From assembly GCF_014199255.1 (NCBI RefSeq), contig NZ_JACIJF010000001.1:372001-436000 (forward strand): DNA of 64,000 bases. Reading direction: 5' to 3'. Position numbers and translations under genes: made by a program. Numbering within the stretch: the first letter of the stretch is position 1; every line of letters starts with the position of its first letter. Origin of the DNA: Sphingomonas xinjiangensis. Its GTDB lineage: Bacteria; Pseudomonadota; Alphaproteobacteria; Sphingomonadales; Sphingomonadaceae. Shown piece after piece: positions 43,987-53,599 of this stretch. Below the pieces are notes generated by a model. It had not been told where the DNA came from and searched no databases. It saw only the letters and a list, made by a program, of their open reading frames with translations.

Positions 43987-46791
43987 TTAACGACGGACGG
44001 CGTGGGTAACGGCCGCGACCAGCGCGTCCATGCCGTTCTCGTGTTTCAAATGCACGCGCATCACGCGTTGTCCACGGCTGGCGAGCACGTCCATGTCGCC
44101 GCGCGCCTGGGCGATCTGCACCGTCCCAAAGCTGGCGCGGTGTCCCGGAATGGCCAGGTCGGCCTTTGGCTCGCGCGTGATGACCAGGAAGTCGCCCGTC
44201 GCCGGCCCGCCTTTATATGCCTGCCCGGTGGAATGGAGGAAGCGCGGCCCGAACCCGGCGACCGTCGCCGCCTGCGTTGCATCGCGCACTGCCAGGCGCA
44301 TCGCCTCAATCGCCGCGGCGTTGGCGCCGTTTCGCTCCACATAGGCAAGGAAGCCGGCATAGCGCGGCGGGAACAGGCTGGCGAAGTGCAGCCGCAGCAA
44401 CGCTGCCGGATCGGTCGCCGCGAACTCGGCATCGCCCGGGCCAAAGATCGCAAAGTCTTCGGTTTCGGCGATCGGCGTCGCCGGCTCCAACGCCCCGGTC
44501 TGCGCATAGGCGTCGACCAGCTTGCGCGTCGCGACCTTGGCATCCTCGACATCGGGCTGATCGAACGGATTGATGCCGATCACCGCGCCCGCCACCGCGG
44601 TGGCGACTTCCCAGCGGAAGAACTCCTGCCCGATCAGCTCCCGCCGGGCGATCCGGATCGTGACCAGCGGCTGCCCCGCCTGCGTCAGCGCGGCGAGCTT
44701 GGCCTCAAGCGCGGCATCCTCGTCCCCCTCGAGATGAAGGTGCACGAACAGCCGATCGCTGCCATAGCCAACCGCGTCACCCACCGGCTCCAGGTCGACG
44801 GGAACGATGCCCCTGCCCTGCTTGCCGGTGCTTTCGGCGATCAGCTGCTCGAGCCAGGCGCCGAACGGCACCAGCCCGGGGGAAGGCAGAATGGTGAGCT
44901 TGTCACGCTCCGAGACCGCCGCTTCGCCCAGCACAGCGCCCAGCCGGAAACCCGGATTGGCCGCGGGCGGCACATCGGGGCCACAGGCGAGCACCATCGG
45001 CGCGGCCGCTTCGAAAAAGGCGCGTGTGTCGATGCCCATCGCCGCCGCCGGCACCATGCCAAACGCCGACAGCACCGAATAGCGTCCGCCAATCGCCGGA
45101 TCGCCCGGGAAGATCATCGCGAATCCGTCGGCTTTGGCCGCCGCCTCCAGCTTCGATCCCGGATCGGTGACCGCGACGAAGCGGCTGCCATCCGCGCCTG
45201 CCAGTTCCCAAAAATAGGCGCGCAGCAGCTCGGGCTCCATCGTCGATCCCGACTTGGAGGAGACGATGAACAGCGCCTCCCGGGGATCGATCGCGCCGGC
45301 GACGCTGGCGATCTGCCCGGGATCGGTGGTGTCGAGCACATGCAACCGGGGTCCGCCATTTGCGCTGCCCAGGATCAGCGACAGCACCTCGGGCCCCAGC
45401 CTCGACCCGCCCATGCCGAGCAGCACGACATCCTTATGTCCCCTCGCCAGGGCAGCCAGCTTGGTCAGCGCGTCGGGATCGGTCTGCGTCCCCCGCCCCG
45501 CCGCCAGCCAGCCGAGCCACTTGGCTTCATCTCCACCGGTCCACAGTGACGCATCGCCCTGCCACAGCCGCCGTGGCCAGCCTTGCGCCCGTGCCCTTTC
45601 CAGCCGCGCGTCGACCGCCTTGGCCAGCGGCGCGGGCAAGTCGGCGTCCATGCCGTTCTGCCGGTCGCCCAGGAACGCGGCCCGTTTGCCCGCCACCGCG
45701 CCGAGCAGCGCGTCGGCGGCGTCGGAAAATTGCTGCACGCCCTCGGGCACCAGCCCCTCGGTCACCGTGTCCAGTCCCAGCCCCAGCCGCTCGGCCTCAG
45801 CGATCACATGGCGGGCGCCTTCGATGTCGTCGGTCAGCGTCACCGCCACCGTGCCATGATCACGAAACGCGTCCATCGTCTTGGGCGGCATCGTGTTGAC
45901 CGTGTCCGGCCCGATCAGCATGTCGATATACAGCGTATCGGGATAGGCGGGGTCCTTCACGCCGGTCGAGGCCCAGAGCAGCCGCTGCGGCATCGCGCCC
46001 TTGGCGGCGAGCGCCTGCCAGCGCGGGCTCGTGATCATTTCCTGGTACCAGGCATAGGCCAGCTTGGCGTTGGCGATCGCCACCTTGCCACGCACCGCCT
46101 TCAACGCCTCGCTCTCGGCATCGCCCGCCTCGATCCGCGCGTCGATCGCCTTGTCGATCTTCGCATCGATCCGGCTGACGAAGAAGCTCGCCACGCTGGC
46201 GATCCCGTCAACGCCCAAGCCCTTCTTCACCCGCGCTTCCAGCCCGGCAAGATAGGCCTCAGCCACCACCTGATAGGAGCTGAGCGAAAACAGCAACGTC
46301 ACGTTGATGTTGATGCCGTCCTCAATCAACGTCCGGATCGCCGGGGCGCCCGCCTTGGTGCCGGGCACCTTCACCATCAGGTTGGGCTCGCCGACGGCGG
46401 CCCAAAGCCGCCGCGCCTCCTCGATCGTGTCCTGCGTACCCTCGGCCAGATACGGCGAGACCTCCAGGCTGACATAGCCGTCTTTGCCGCCCAGCCGGTC
46501 GAAGACCGGCCGCAGGTCGGCCGCCGCCGCCTTGATGTCGGCGATCGCCTGGTTCTCATAGGTATCGACTACGCTGGCATCGGCTTTGCCCAGAAAGGTC
46601 TGGAACCCTTCGTCATAGGCGTCGCCATGCCCCATCGCCTTTTCAAAGATCGACGGGTTGGACGTGACCCCGGTCAGCCCGTCCTCCTCGACGAGCGTGC
46701 GCAAGCCCCCTTCGGCCAGGAATTTTCGGTCGACAAAGTCGAGCCACACCGCCTGCCCGGCCTCGCCGAGCTGCTTCAAACGACTGGTCAT
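43987..46791 (-). CDS. Bifunctional transaldolase/glucose-6-phosphate isomerase fusion
   Basis: A 934-residue fusion. Residues 1-about 370 are transaldolase: GLTGVTSNPSIFEKAMG, the Schiff-base lysine Lys141 in NLMVKVPGTKAG and RLLWASTGVKDP. Residues about 395-934 are phosphoglucose isomerase: LLGMGGSRLGPEVLSL, IVSSKSGSTMEPE and GINPFDQPDVEDAK. There is no stop or frameshift at the junction. The protein therefore links the non-oxidative pentose branch to fructose 6-phosphate/glucose 6-phosphate interconversion and can feed glucose 6-phosphate back to zwf. ATG 46791 overlaps the tkt stop (ATGA). From memory, a similar fusion beside tkt and gnd occurs in acetic acid bacteria. Confidence 0.95.
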   Translation of the reverse strand: MTSRLKQLGEAGQAVWLDFVDRKFLAEGGLRTLVEEDGLTGVTSNPSIFEKAMGHGDAYDEGFQTFLGKADASVVDTYENQAIADIKAAAADLRPVFDRLGGKDGYVSLEVSPYLAEGTQDTIEEARRLWAAVGEPNLMVKVPGTKAGAPAIRTLIEDGININVTLLFSLSSYQVVAEAYLAGLEARVKKGLGVDGIASVASFFVSRIDAKIDKAIDARIEAGDAESEALKAVRGKVAIANAKLAYAWYQEMITSPRWQALAAKGAMPQRLLWASTGVKDPAYPDTLYIDMLIGPDTVNTMPPKTMDAFRDHGTVAVTLTDDIEGARHVIAEAERLGLGLDTVTEGLVPEGVQQFSDAADALLGAVAGKRAAFLGDRQNGMDADLPAPLAKAVDARLERARAQGWPRRLWQGDASLWTGGDEAKWLGWLAAGRGTQTDPDALTKLAALARGHKDVVLLGMGGSRLGPEVLSLILGSANGGPRLHVLDTTDPGQIASVAGAIDPREALFIVSSKSGSTMEPELLRAYFWELAGADGSRFVAVTDPGSKLEAAAKADGFAMIFPGDPAIGGRYSVLSAFGMVPAAAMGIDTRAFFEAAAPMVLACGPDVPPAANPGFRLGAVLGEAAVSERDKLTILPSPGLVPFGAWLEQLIAESTGKQGRGIVPVDLEPVGDAVGYGSDRLFVHLHLEGDEDAALEAKLAALTQAGQPLVTIRIARRELIGQEFFRWEVATAVAGAVIGINPFDQPDVEDAKVATRKLVDAYAQTGALEPATPIAETEDFAIFGPGDAEFAATDPAALLRLHFASLFPPRYAGFLAYVERNGANAAAIEAMRLAVRDATQAATVAGFGPRFLHSTGQAYKGGPATGDFLVITREPKADLAIPGHRASFGTVQIAQARGDMDVLASRGQRVMRVHLKHENGMDALVAAVTHAVRR

Positions 46792-48872
46792 TTCTTGCTC
46801 TTTTCAATCAGCTCGCGCGCCACCTTGACTACGTTGTCCACGGTGAAACCGTATTTTTCCTGCAGCTTCGACAAGGGAGCGGAAGCGCCGAAGGTCGACA
46901 TGGTGATCGTCGCCCCGTCGCTGGTCACATAACGGTCCCAGCCCATCGAACCGCCCTGCTCCACGGCAAGCCGCGCCGTGACGCTCGGCGGCAGCACCTG
47001 CTCGCGATAGGCCCGGTCCTGCTTTTCGAACAGATACCAGCTCGGCATCGACACGACGCGCGACTTGATCCCTTGGGCGGTCAGCTTCTCATGCGCATCG
47101 GCCACCATCGGCAGTTCGGACCCGGTACCGATCAGGATCACGTCGGGCTCGCCACCCACGGCATCGGCCAGGATATAGGCGCCCTTCTCCAGGCCCTCGG
47201 CCGAGGCATATTTCTCGCGGTCCAGCGTCGGTATCGCTTGGCGAGACAGGATCAGCGCGGTCGGTTCATGGGTGTGCTCCAGTGCAACCTTCCACGCCAT
47301 CGCCACTTCGTTGGCATCACCCGGGCGGATCGTGTCGAGTCCGGGGATCGCACGCAGCGTGGCGAGATGCTCGATCGGCTGGTGGGTGGGTCCGTCCTCA
47401 CCCACGCCAATGGAATCGTGGGTGAACACGAACACGACCGGCAGCTCCATGATCGCCGCCAGCCGGATCGGCGCACGCATATAGTCGGCGAACACCAGGA
47501 AGGTGGCGGTGTAGGAGCGCAGATAAGACAGCGCCATGCCGTTGGCGATCGATCCCATGGCATGCTCGCGCACGCCGAAATGCATGTTCTGCCCAGCATA
47601 ATTGTCGGGCTCGAACGAAGGCTTGCCCTTGATGTCGGTCTTAGTCGACGGCGACAGATCCGCCGCGCCGCCCATCAGCGCCGGGATCACCGGCGCCAGT
47701 GCGTTCAGCACCTTGCCGCCGCTATCGCGCGAAGCGAGCCCCTTGGCATCCTCGGGAAAGCTGGGAATCGCGTCCTGCCACCCATCCTTGATCTTGCCGC
47801 GGCGCAGATCCTGGAGTTGGGCGGCTTCCTCAGGATACGCCTCGCCATAGCGCGCGAACAGCGCCTCCCAAGCCTCTCGGGCGGGCTTGCCGCGCGCCGC
47901 GATCGCGCCGCCAAATGCTTCCTTGACCCCCTCGGGTACCAGGAACTGCGCGTCCTCGGGCCAGCCATAAGCCTTCTTGGTCGCGCGAACATTGTCCTCG
48001 CCCAATGCCTCGCCATGCGCCTTCTCGCTGCCGGCCTTGGGACTGCCCCAACCGATCACCGATTTGACGACGATGAAGGTCGGACGGTCCTTGGTCGCCT
48101 TGAACGTGTCGAGCGCACGGGCAAAGGCGGCGGTGTCGTTGGCGTCGTCGACATGCAGCACGTTCCAGCCATAGGCTTCGAAGCGCTTGCCGACATCCTC
48201 GTCAAAGGCCAGCGACGTGCTGCCCTCGATCGATATCTGGTTGCTGTCATAGATCCAGCAGAGATTGGACAGCTTCAAGTGACCGGCGGTGGACGCGGCC
48301 TCGCCCGACACGCCCTCCATCATGTCGCCGTCACCGCACAGGACATACACGTCATGATCGAACAGGTCGAAGCCGTCGCGGTTATACTTGGCGGCCAGCG
48401 CACGCTCGGCGATGGCCATGCCCACGGAATTGCCACAGCCTTGGCCCAGCGGACCCGTGGTGGTCTCCACGCCTGTGGTCATCCGGTATTCGGGATGGCC
48501 CGGGGTCTTGGAAGACATCTGACGAAACTGCTTGATGTCGTCCAGGCTCACCGCCTCGGCCCCGGTCGGCTTTCCATCGGCGTCGATCTCGCGGACTCCA
48601 GCTAAGTGCAGCAGCGAATAGAGCAGCATGGACGCATGGCCGACCGACAGCACGAAGCGGTCGCGATTGGGCCAGTCCGGCGTCTCGGGATCGTAGCGCA
48701 GATAATCGCGCCACAGGGTATGGGCGACCGGCGCCAGCGCCATCGGTGTGCCGGGATGGCCACTATTCGCCTTCTGTACGGCATCCATCGAAAGGGTGCG
48801 GATGGTGTCGATCGCCAGGCGCTCGGGTGAGCCGTCTTCGCGCGTGCCGGTTGCAGTGGGAGCTTCGGTCAT
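46788..48872 (-). CDS. tkt: Transketolase
   Basis: Thiamine-diphosphate enzyme that moves two-carbon units between pentose, tetrose and hexose phosphates. The 694-residue product has the N-terminal block RTLSMDAVQKANSGHPGTPM, the ThDP-binding GDGDMMEGVSGEA with downstream NQISIEG, and the C-terminal-half motifs HDSIGVGEDGPTHQPIEHL and LRAIPGL. Length and blocks are full-size. It lies 80 bases downstream of rpiA and its stop overlaps the tal-pgi start. Confidence 0.96.
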   Translation of the reverse strand: MTEAPTATGTREDGSPERLAIDTIRTLSMDAVQKANSGHPGTPMALAPVAHTLWRDYLRYDPETPDWPNRDRFVLSVGHASMLLYSLLHLAGVREIDADGKPTGAEAVSLDDIKQFRQMSSKTPGHPEYRMTTGVETTTGPLGQGCGNSVGMAIAERALAAKYNRDGFDLFDHDVYVLCGDGDMMEGVSGEAASTAGHLKLSNLCWIYDSNQISIEGSTSLAFDEDVGKRFEAYGWNVLHVDDANDTAAFARALDTFKATKDRPTFIVVKSVIGWGSPKAGSEKAHGEALGEDNVRATKKAYGWPEDAQFLVPEGVKEAFGGAIAARGKPAREAWEALFARYGEAYPEEAAQLQDLRRGKIKDGWQDAIPSFPEDAKGLASRDSGGKVLNALAPVIPALMGGAADLSPSTKTDIKGKPSFEPDNYAGQNMHFGVREHAMGSIANGMALSYLRSYTATFLVFADYMRAPIRLAAIMELPVVFVFTHDSIGVGEDGPTHQPIEHLATLRAIPGLDTIRPGDANEVAMAWKVALEHTHEPTALILSRQAIPTLDREKYASAEGLEKGAYILADAVGGEPDVILIGTGSELPMVADAHEKLTAQGIKSRVVSMPSWYLFEKQDRAYREQVLPPSVTARLAVEQGGSMGWDRYVTSDGATITMSTFGASAPLSKLQEKYGFTVDNVVKVARELIEKSKK

Positions 48873-48952
48873 GGTCGTCCTTGATCCAGATAAAACTCAA
48901 ACGAGGAACAGCAGGGAAGGATGCCGCGAAACACTGGGTTTCGGTCGTATGC

Positions 48953-49630
48953 TCAGAACCGCCAGTCGCACCTTTTCAGCCCCGCGGCGGTTGCGAGGTA
49001 GAGTGTGTGAATCTGGTCGACGAACAGTCCGTGCCCCAGCACGCCGGGTATGGTGGACAGGGACAGGGCAAGCGCGTCCGGATCAACGATCGGGCCAAAG
49101 CTGCAATCCAATATCGGGTTGCCCTGGTCGGTTAGGAAAACGCTGCCAGCCTCGGTCAGACGCGCGGCTGCGTTTCCGCCAAGTTCCTGGACGCGCCGCG
49201 CGACAAACGCGCGGGCGAACGGAAGATATTCGATCGGCACGGGGCGCGTTCCAAGCTGCGACACCGACTTCGAACCATCGGCAATGGCGATCATGCGGGA
49301 AGAGGCGGTAGCCACCACCTTCTCCCGAAGCATCGCGCCCCCGCCACCCTTGATCGCGCGCAAATGCGGGTCGATCTCGTCCACGCCATCGATGCACAGA
49401 TCGGTCGCGGCGACGTCGGCGAAATCGAGGACGCGGATCCCCGCTTTCTCTGCCGCTTGCGCGGTCTGTAACGAGGTCGAGACGGCAGTCACCTTAAGCC
49501 CTTCTTCCACCCGCCGCCCGAGTGCGGCAATCGCGAAAGCCGCGGTCGATCCGGTGCCCAGACCGACAAGCATGCCGTCCGCGATCTCCGCCACCGCGGC
49601 TTCCGCCGCGATGCGCTTCAAGGCTTCCAT
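48953..49630 (-). CDS. rpiA: Ribose-5-phosphate isomerase A
   Basis: Interconverts ribulose 5-phosphate and ribose 5-phosphate. The 225-residue product has the phosphate-binding GLGTGSTAAF near the N-terminus, CIDGVDEIDPHLRAIKGGGGAMLREK carrying the catalytic residues, and DGSKSVSQLG, all at expected positions. It is the first gene of the pentose-phosphate run, so any common promoter should lie in the 90 bases 49631-49720. The hexose and pentose phosphate enzymes needed for a cyclic pathway are thus encoded together. Confidence 0.94.
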   Translation of the reverse strand: MEALKRIAAEAAVAEIADGMLVGLGTGSTAAFAIAALGRRVEEGLKVTAVSTSLQTAQAAEKAGIRVLDFADVAATDLCIDGVDEIDPHLRAIKGGGGAMLREKVVATASSRMIAIADGSKSVSQLGTRPVPIEYLPFARAFVARRVQELGGNAAARLTEAGSVFLTDQGNPILDCSFGPIVDPDALALSLSTIPGVLGHGLFVDQIHTLYLATAAGLKRCDWRF

Positions 49631-49720
49631 GGATTCGGTTTCCTCCCGGGCTACAGCAACGCAACGCGCAGGCTAGAGAACGGCTCCGGACGATGGAAGA
49701 ACGGGAGGCCGGGGCTGGTC

Positions 49721-51385
49721 TCACCCGCGATACCGCGCTTCCATCAGGTCCAGCTCGCGGTTGATCTTTTGCAGCGTGGCGCTTCCGATCTTTCGCTCGC
49801 GTGCCAGCCGGACGAGCGTATCGCGTTCGGCACGCACGCCAACCAGCCGCAAGTCGCGCTCCAGCTTGTCCTGAAGCCGCGCCTCGGCTGCCACCTTGGC
49901 GCCCTGGCTGCGGCTCTCGATGCGGTCGCGGTACAGGTCCATTACCCGGCTGCCGGCCGCGGCGTAGAAATCGGCGTCGTCGCGTTCTTCGGCCAGGTCA
50001 TGCTGCGCCCGCTCGATCGCACGGATTGCTGCCTTGGCGGCGGCAACCCGCGCGGCATCGTCTTCCGCTTGTAGCGAAGGCTCGGCGGGCATGGTCAGAC
50101 CTTGAAGCAGCAGCGGCAGCGCGATGCTGGCGATCACCAGCGACACGATGATCACGCCCGCCGCCAGGAAAATGGCCAGGTCGCGTGCCGGGAACGGCGT
50201 GCCGTCGTTCATGGTCAGCGGCAGCGTCAGCACACCCGCCAGTGTGATCGCGCCTCGCACCCCGGCAAAGGACATCGCCGCAACCAGCCGCCAGCCGGGG
50301 CTATGCAGCGGGACGGCCTCCGAGGCACCGGCGCGCCGCCGCAGCAAGGTGAGCTTCAGCGAAACCCAAACCCAGGTGAAGCGCAGCGTACCCAGCCCGG
50401 CGACGATCGCCATGATGTAGATGCCCAGCCAGGCTACACCGTGATGGCCGGTCACCCGTACCGTCTCGGCCGCGCCGGACAGGATCGCCGGCAATTGTTC
50501 GCCCAACAGCACGAAGATGATGCCGTTCAGCGCGAACTGGATGGTGTCCCACACCGAATTGCGCCGCATCCGCGTGCTCGCCATAGCCTGGCGGGAAATC
50601 TCGGCAAAGGTCATCGTCACGCCGGCGGCGACGGCGGCCAGAATGCCCGATGCATGAAGATGCTCGGCGATCAGATAGGCGCCGAAGGGGATCAGCAGGC
50701 TCACCAGGATCTGTGACGCCGCTTCCTCGCCGAACCGGCGCGACACCCATGCCTTGGCGCGGGTCGCGGCTAGAGTCACCACGACGCCCACGACGATTCC
50801 GGCGCCGGCTACCCACAGGAAGTCGAACGCGGCCGCCGACGCGCTGAAGCTGCCCGTCAGCGCGGCGGCGATGGCAAAGCGCAGGCAGACCAGCCCCGAC
50901 GCGTCGTTTAACAGCGACTCGCCCTCCAGGATGTGCATCATCCGTCGCGGGATCGGCACGCGCGCGGCGATGGCGGACACCGCGATCGGGTCGGTCGGGG
51001 AGACCACGGCGGCAAGCGCGAAGGCAACGGCCAGCGGCATCGCCGGGATCATCCAGTGAATGAAGAACCCCATGCCTAGGACGGTGATCAGCACCAGACC
51101 CAGCGCCAGTTCGGCGACGGTGGAAACATCCTTCAGCAGCTCGTCCTTGGGGATGCGCCATCCGTCGAGGAACAGCAGCGGCGGCAGGAACAGCAGCAAG
51201 AACAGCTCGGGGTCCAGCTCGACGCGGTAGGAGGTGGACAGCCCGATCGCCGAACCCAGCAGGATCTGCACCAGGGGCGTCGGTAGCGCCACTGGCAGCA
51301 TGCGCGACGCCGCCCCACTGACGACCACCGCCAGCAGCAGGAACAGGACGATGGAAACAGTCTCCAAACCGGCACTCCCAGCCAC
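49721..51385 (-). CDS. Na+/H+ antiporter, CPA1 (NhaP) type
   Basis: Inner-membrane cation/proton exchanger, 554 residues, with about 12 hydrophobic helices (to about residue 400) and a charged helical cytoplasmic tail. Key elements: LPPLLFLDGWRI, the VSPTDPIAVSAI unwound-helix motif, and the ion-binding Asn-Asp pair in ESLLNDASGLVCLRFA. FAGVRGAITLAGVLTLP is the conserved FxGxRG-type block. GTG 51385 is preceded by GAGGGTG. It stands between rpiA and mazG, with no clear operon partner; the tail may sense pH or nucleotides, but this is inference. Confidence 0.93.
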   Translation of the reverse strand: MAGSAGLETVSIVLFLLLAVVVSGAASRMLPVALPTPLVQILLGSAIGLSTSYRVELDPELFLLLFLPPLLFLDGWRIPKDELLKDVSTVAELALGLVLITVLGMGFFIHWMIPAMPLAVAFALAAVVSPTDPIAVSAIAARVPIPRRMMHILEGESLLNDASGLVCLRFAIAAALTGSFSASAAAFDFLWVAGAGIVVGVVVTLAATRAKAWVSRRFGEEAASQILVSLLIPFGAYLIAEHLHASGILAAVAAGVTMTFAEISRQAMASTRMRRNSVWDTIQFALNGIIFVLLGEQLPAILSGAAETVRVTGHHGVAWLGIYIMAIVAGLGTLRFTWVWVSLKLTLLRRRAGASEAVPLHSPGWRLVAAMSFAGVRGAITLAGVLTLPLTMNDGTPFPARDLAIFLAAGVIIVSLVIASIALPLLLQGLTMPAEPSLQAEDDAARVAAAKAAIRAIERAQHDLAEERDDADFYAAAGSRVMDLYRDRIESRSQGAKVAAEARLQDKLERDLRLVGVRAERDTLVRLARERKIGSATLQKINRELDLMEARYRG

Positions 51386-51546
51386 CAGGTGGCACCCTCA
51401 TTAGGCAGCCAGCCGCCAGCAGGAAACCCGCACCACTTTGTATCCGGCTGCCGCCGCGCTAAGAGATCCACTGCGAACGGCCGATCTTGCGAAACCATTT
51501 CGGCCTGAAATCAATATCTTAGTGCCCCGTCAGGAGCCCTCTCTGC

Positions 51547-52296
51547 ATGACTTTCACCAACATCCAACGCCTCGAACAAATCATGGCCACCCTCCGGAAT
51601 CCGGAACGCGGCTGCGAATGGGACCTTGCCCAAAATTTCGCCTCCATCGCCCCCTACACAATCGAGGAAGCCTACGAAGTCGCCGACGCGATCGAGCGCA
51701 ATGACATGGCGGATCTGAAGGACGAACTCGGCGATCTGCTACTTCAAGTTATCTTTCACAGCCGCATGGCACAGGAAGCCGGTCATTTCGCGCTTCAGGA
51801 TGTAATCGATGCCATCAGCGACAAAATGGAACGCCGCCACCCGCACATCTTCCGCGGCTCGGAAGAAGGCGGTCATCACCGCTGGGAGCAGATCAAGGCT
51901 GAGGAGCGGGAAGCAAAAGGAGCGACCAGTGCGCTGGACGGCGTGGCGGTAACCCTGCCGGCGCTCGTCCGCGCCGAAAAGCTTCAAAAGCGCGCAGCAC
52001 GCGTCGGTTTCGACTGGCCCGACCCAAGCGGTGCGCGGGCAAAGATCGACGAGGAACTCGCCGAAGTGGAAGCGGCAGATGATGCGACTCGCGAGGAAGA
52101 GATCGGAGACTTGCTATTCTCAGTCGTGAACTGGTCTCGCAAACTCGGCATTGATCCCGAAGCGGCGCTTCGCAATGCTAATCGCAAGTTCGAAACGCGG
52201 TTCGCGGCCATGGAAGCGCAGGCTGGCCAAAGCTTTGCCGCCCTGGACCTCAATGCCAAGGAGGCACTCTGGCAACAGGCCAAGCATCGGCGCTGA
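51547..52296 (+). CDS. mazG: Nucleoside triphosphate pyrophosphohydrolase MazG
   Basis: Hydrolyses (d)NTPs to NMP and pyrophosphate, a house-cleaning and stringent-response modulator. The 249-residue protein has two MazG domains. The first, residues about 15-110, carries the EExxE and ExxD metal motifs in TIEEAYEVADAI and DELGDLLLQVIFHSRMA. The second, about 140-235, has KIDEELAEVEAADD and EEEIGDLLFSVVNWSRKLG. C-terminal catalysis is typical for the family. It ends only 4 bases before the convergent hflX stop, leaving no room for a separate terminator. Confidence 0.94.
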   Translation: MTFTNIQRLEQIMATLRNPERGCEWDLAQNFASIAPYTIEEAYEVADAIERNDMADLKDELGDLLLQVIFHSRMAQEAGHFALQDVIDAISDKMERRHPHIFRGSEEGGHHRWEQIKAEEREAKGATSALDGVAVTLPALVRAEKLQKRAARVGFDWPDPSGARAKIDEELAEVEAADDATREEEIGDLLFSVVNWSRKLGIDPEAALRNANRKFETRFAAMEAQAGQSFAALDLNAKEALWQQAKHRR

Positions 52297-52300
52297 TCGG

Positions 52301-53593
52301 TCAGGCGTGCCGCGTCTCGAATCGCTCGAAGTCCTGCGGCGCCATCCGGACTTCATAAACTGCCTTATCGCCTTCCACCCAATGATCGCAGACATCGCCG
52401 TGCTGATGAAGCCAAGCTGCCCCTGCGCCATCGGCCGGATTGAGTTCGATCGTATATCGGCGGTGCCCTTCGGTAAGCCGGCTCGCCACCGTCTTGATCA
52501 GCCGATCAACGCCTTCTCCGGTCACCGCAGAGATCGGCATCACGTTCGATCGCTTCGCCGCTCCCTCCAACACACGCTCGAGTTCAGCCTCCTCCAGCAA
52601 ATCGAGCTTGTTCCAAGCTTCGAAGCGCGGCGTCGCTTCTGCTACGCCCAAGTCGCTCAACACCTTCTCGACGTCCGCCCGCTGCGCCTCGGTATCAGGA
52701 TGGGCGATGTCCCGCACATGGATAAGCAAGTCCGCCGAAACGACTTCTTCCAGCGTCGCTTTAAAAGCCGCCACAAGCTGCGTCGGAAGCTCTGACACAA
52801 AGCCCACCGTATCGGACAAAATGGCCTTGTCGATGCCAGGCAAGGAGATCTGACGAAGGGTGGGATCCAGGGTGGCGAACAGCAGATTCTCGGCCATCAC
52901 TCCGGCCCCGGTCAGCCGATTGAACAGCGTCGACTTGCCGGCATTGGTGTACCCCACCAACGCCACGACGGGCCACGGGGCACGCTGGCGCCGATCGCGG
53001 TGCAGGGTCCGCGTACGGCTTACCTGATCAAGCTCCCGCCGCAGGCGTGCCATGCGATCACGGATAAGCCGGCGGTCAGCCTCGATCTGGGTTTCCCCCG
53101 GCCCGCCTAGGAACCCGAAGCCACCCCGTTGCCGCTCAAGGTGAGTCCAGCTTCGAACAAGCCGTCCAGCCTGATAGTCGAGGTGCGCGAGTTCGACCTG
53201 TAGACGGCCTTCTGCCGTGCGTGCGCGCTCGCCGAAAATTTCGAGAATGAGACCGGTGCGATCAATAACCTTGCACCCAAGCGCAGTCTCAAGATTACGC
53301 TGCTGCACCGGTGTCAGTGCAGCATCGAACACTGCAAGCTGGAGTTCTCGATCGCGCACAGTCTCGGCCAGCGCTTCAACCTGACCCGAACCAATCAGTG
53401 TGCCTGGCTTCGGTTGTCGCAGCTTGATCGCCACTTTCTCTCGAACTTCGACGCCAATCGCTGCCGCCAGCCCGGCGGTCTCCTCGAGACGCGCCTCGGC
53501 GTCTCGGGAGCTAGCCCCCATGTCGGGATAGACGACAGCTGCTTTTGCCCCCCGCGTGTATTCGTCGGGATCGCGATCGAAACCAGTGCTCAT
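52301..53593 (-). CDS. hflX: Ribosome-associated GTPase HflX
   Basis: GTPase that rescues stalled or heat-damaged 70S ribosomes. The 430-residue product has the N-terminal HflX domain (KLRQPKPGTLIGSGQVEAL), the coiled linker GGPGETQIEADRRLIRDR, and the G domain with GYTNAGKSTLFNRLTGAG (G1), LSDTVGFV (G3) and AWNKLDLLE (G4). It lies 6 bases downstream of hfq, the usual hfq-hflX pair, so the two are co-transcribed. Confidence 0.95.
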   Translation of the reverse strand: MSTGFDRDPDEYTRGAKAAVVYPDMGASSRDAEARLEETAGLAAAIGVEVREKVAIKLRQPKPGTLIGSGQVEALAETVRDRELQLAVFDAALTPVQQRNLETALGCKVIDRTGLILEIFGERARTAEGRLQVELAHLDYQAGRLVRSWTHLERQRGGFGFLGGPGETQIEADRRLIRDRMARLRRELDQVSRTRTLHRDRRQRAPWPVVALVGYTNAGKSTLFNRLTGAGVMAENLLFATLDPTLRQISLPGIDKAILSDTVGFVSELPTQLVAAFKATLEEVVSADLLIHVRDIAHPDTEAQRADVEKVLSDLGVAEATPRFEAWNKLDLLEEAELERVLEGAAKRSNVMPISAVTGEGVDRLIKTVASRLTEGHRRYTIELNPADGAGAAWLHQHGDVCDHWVEGDKAVYEVRMAPQDFERFETRHA

Positions 53594-53599
53594 GCGCTA

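Noticed and set aside
43687-48605. Long open frames on the + strand opposite gnd, tal-pgi and tkt (up to about 620 codons)
   Set aside because: They are antisense to genes with complete family motifs, have no recognisable domains and are Arg/His/Gly-rich, as expected from high-GC codon shadowing.
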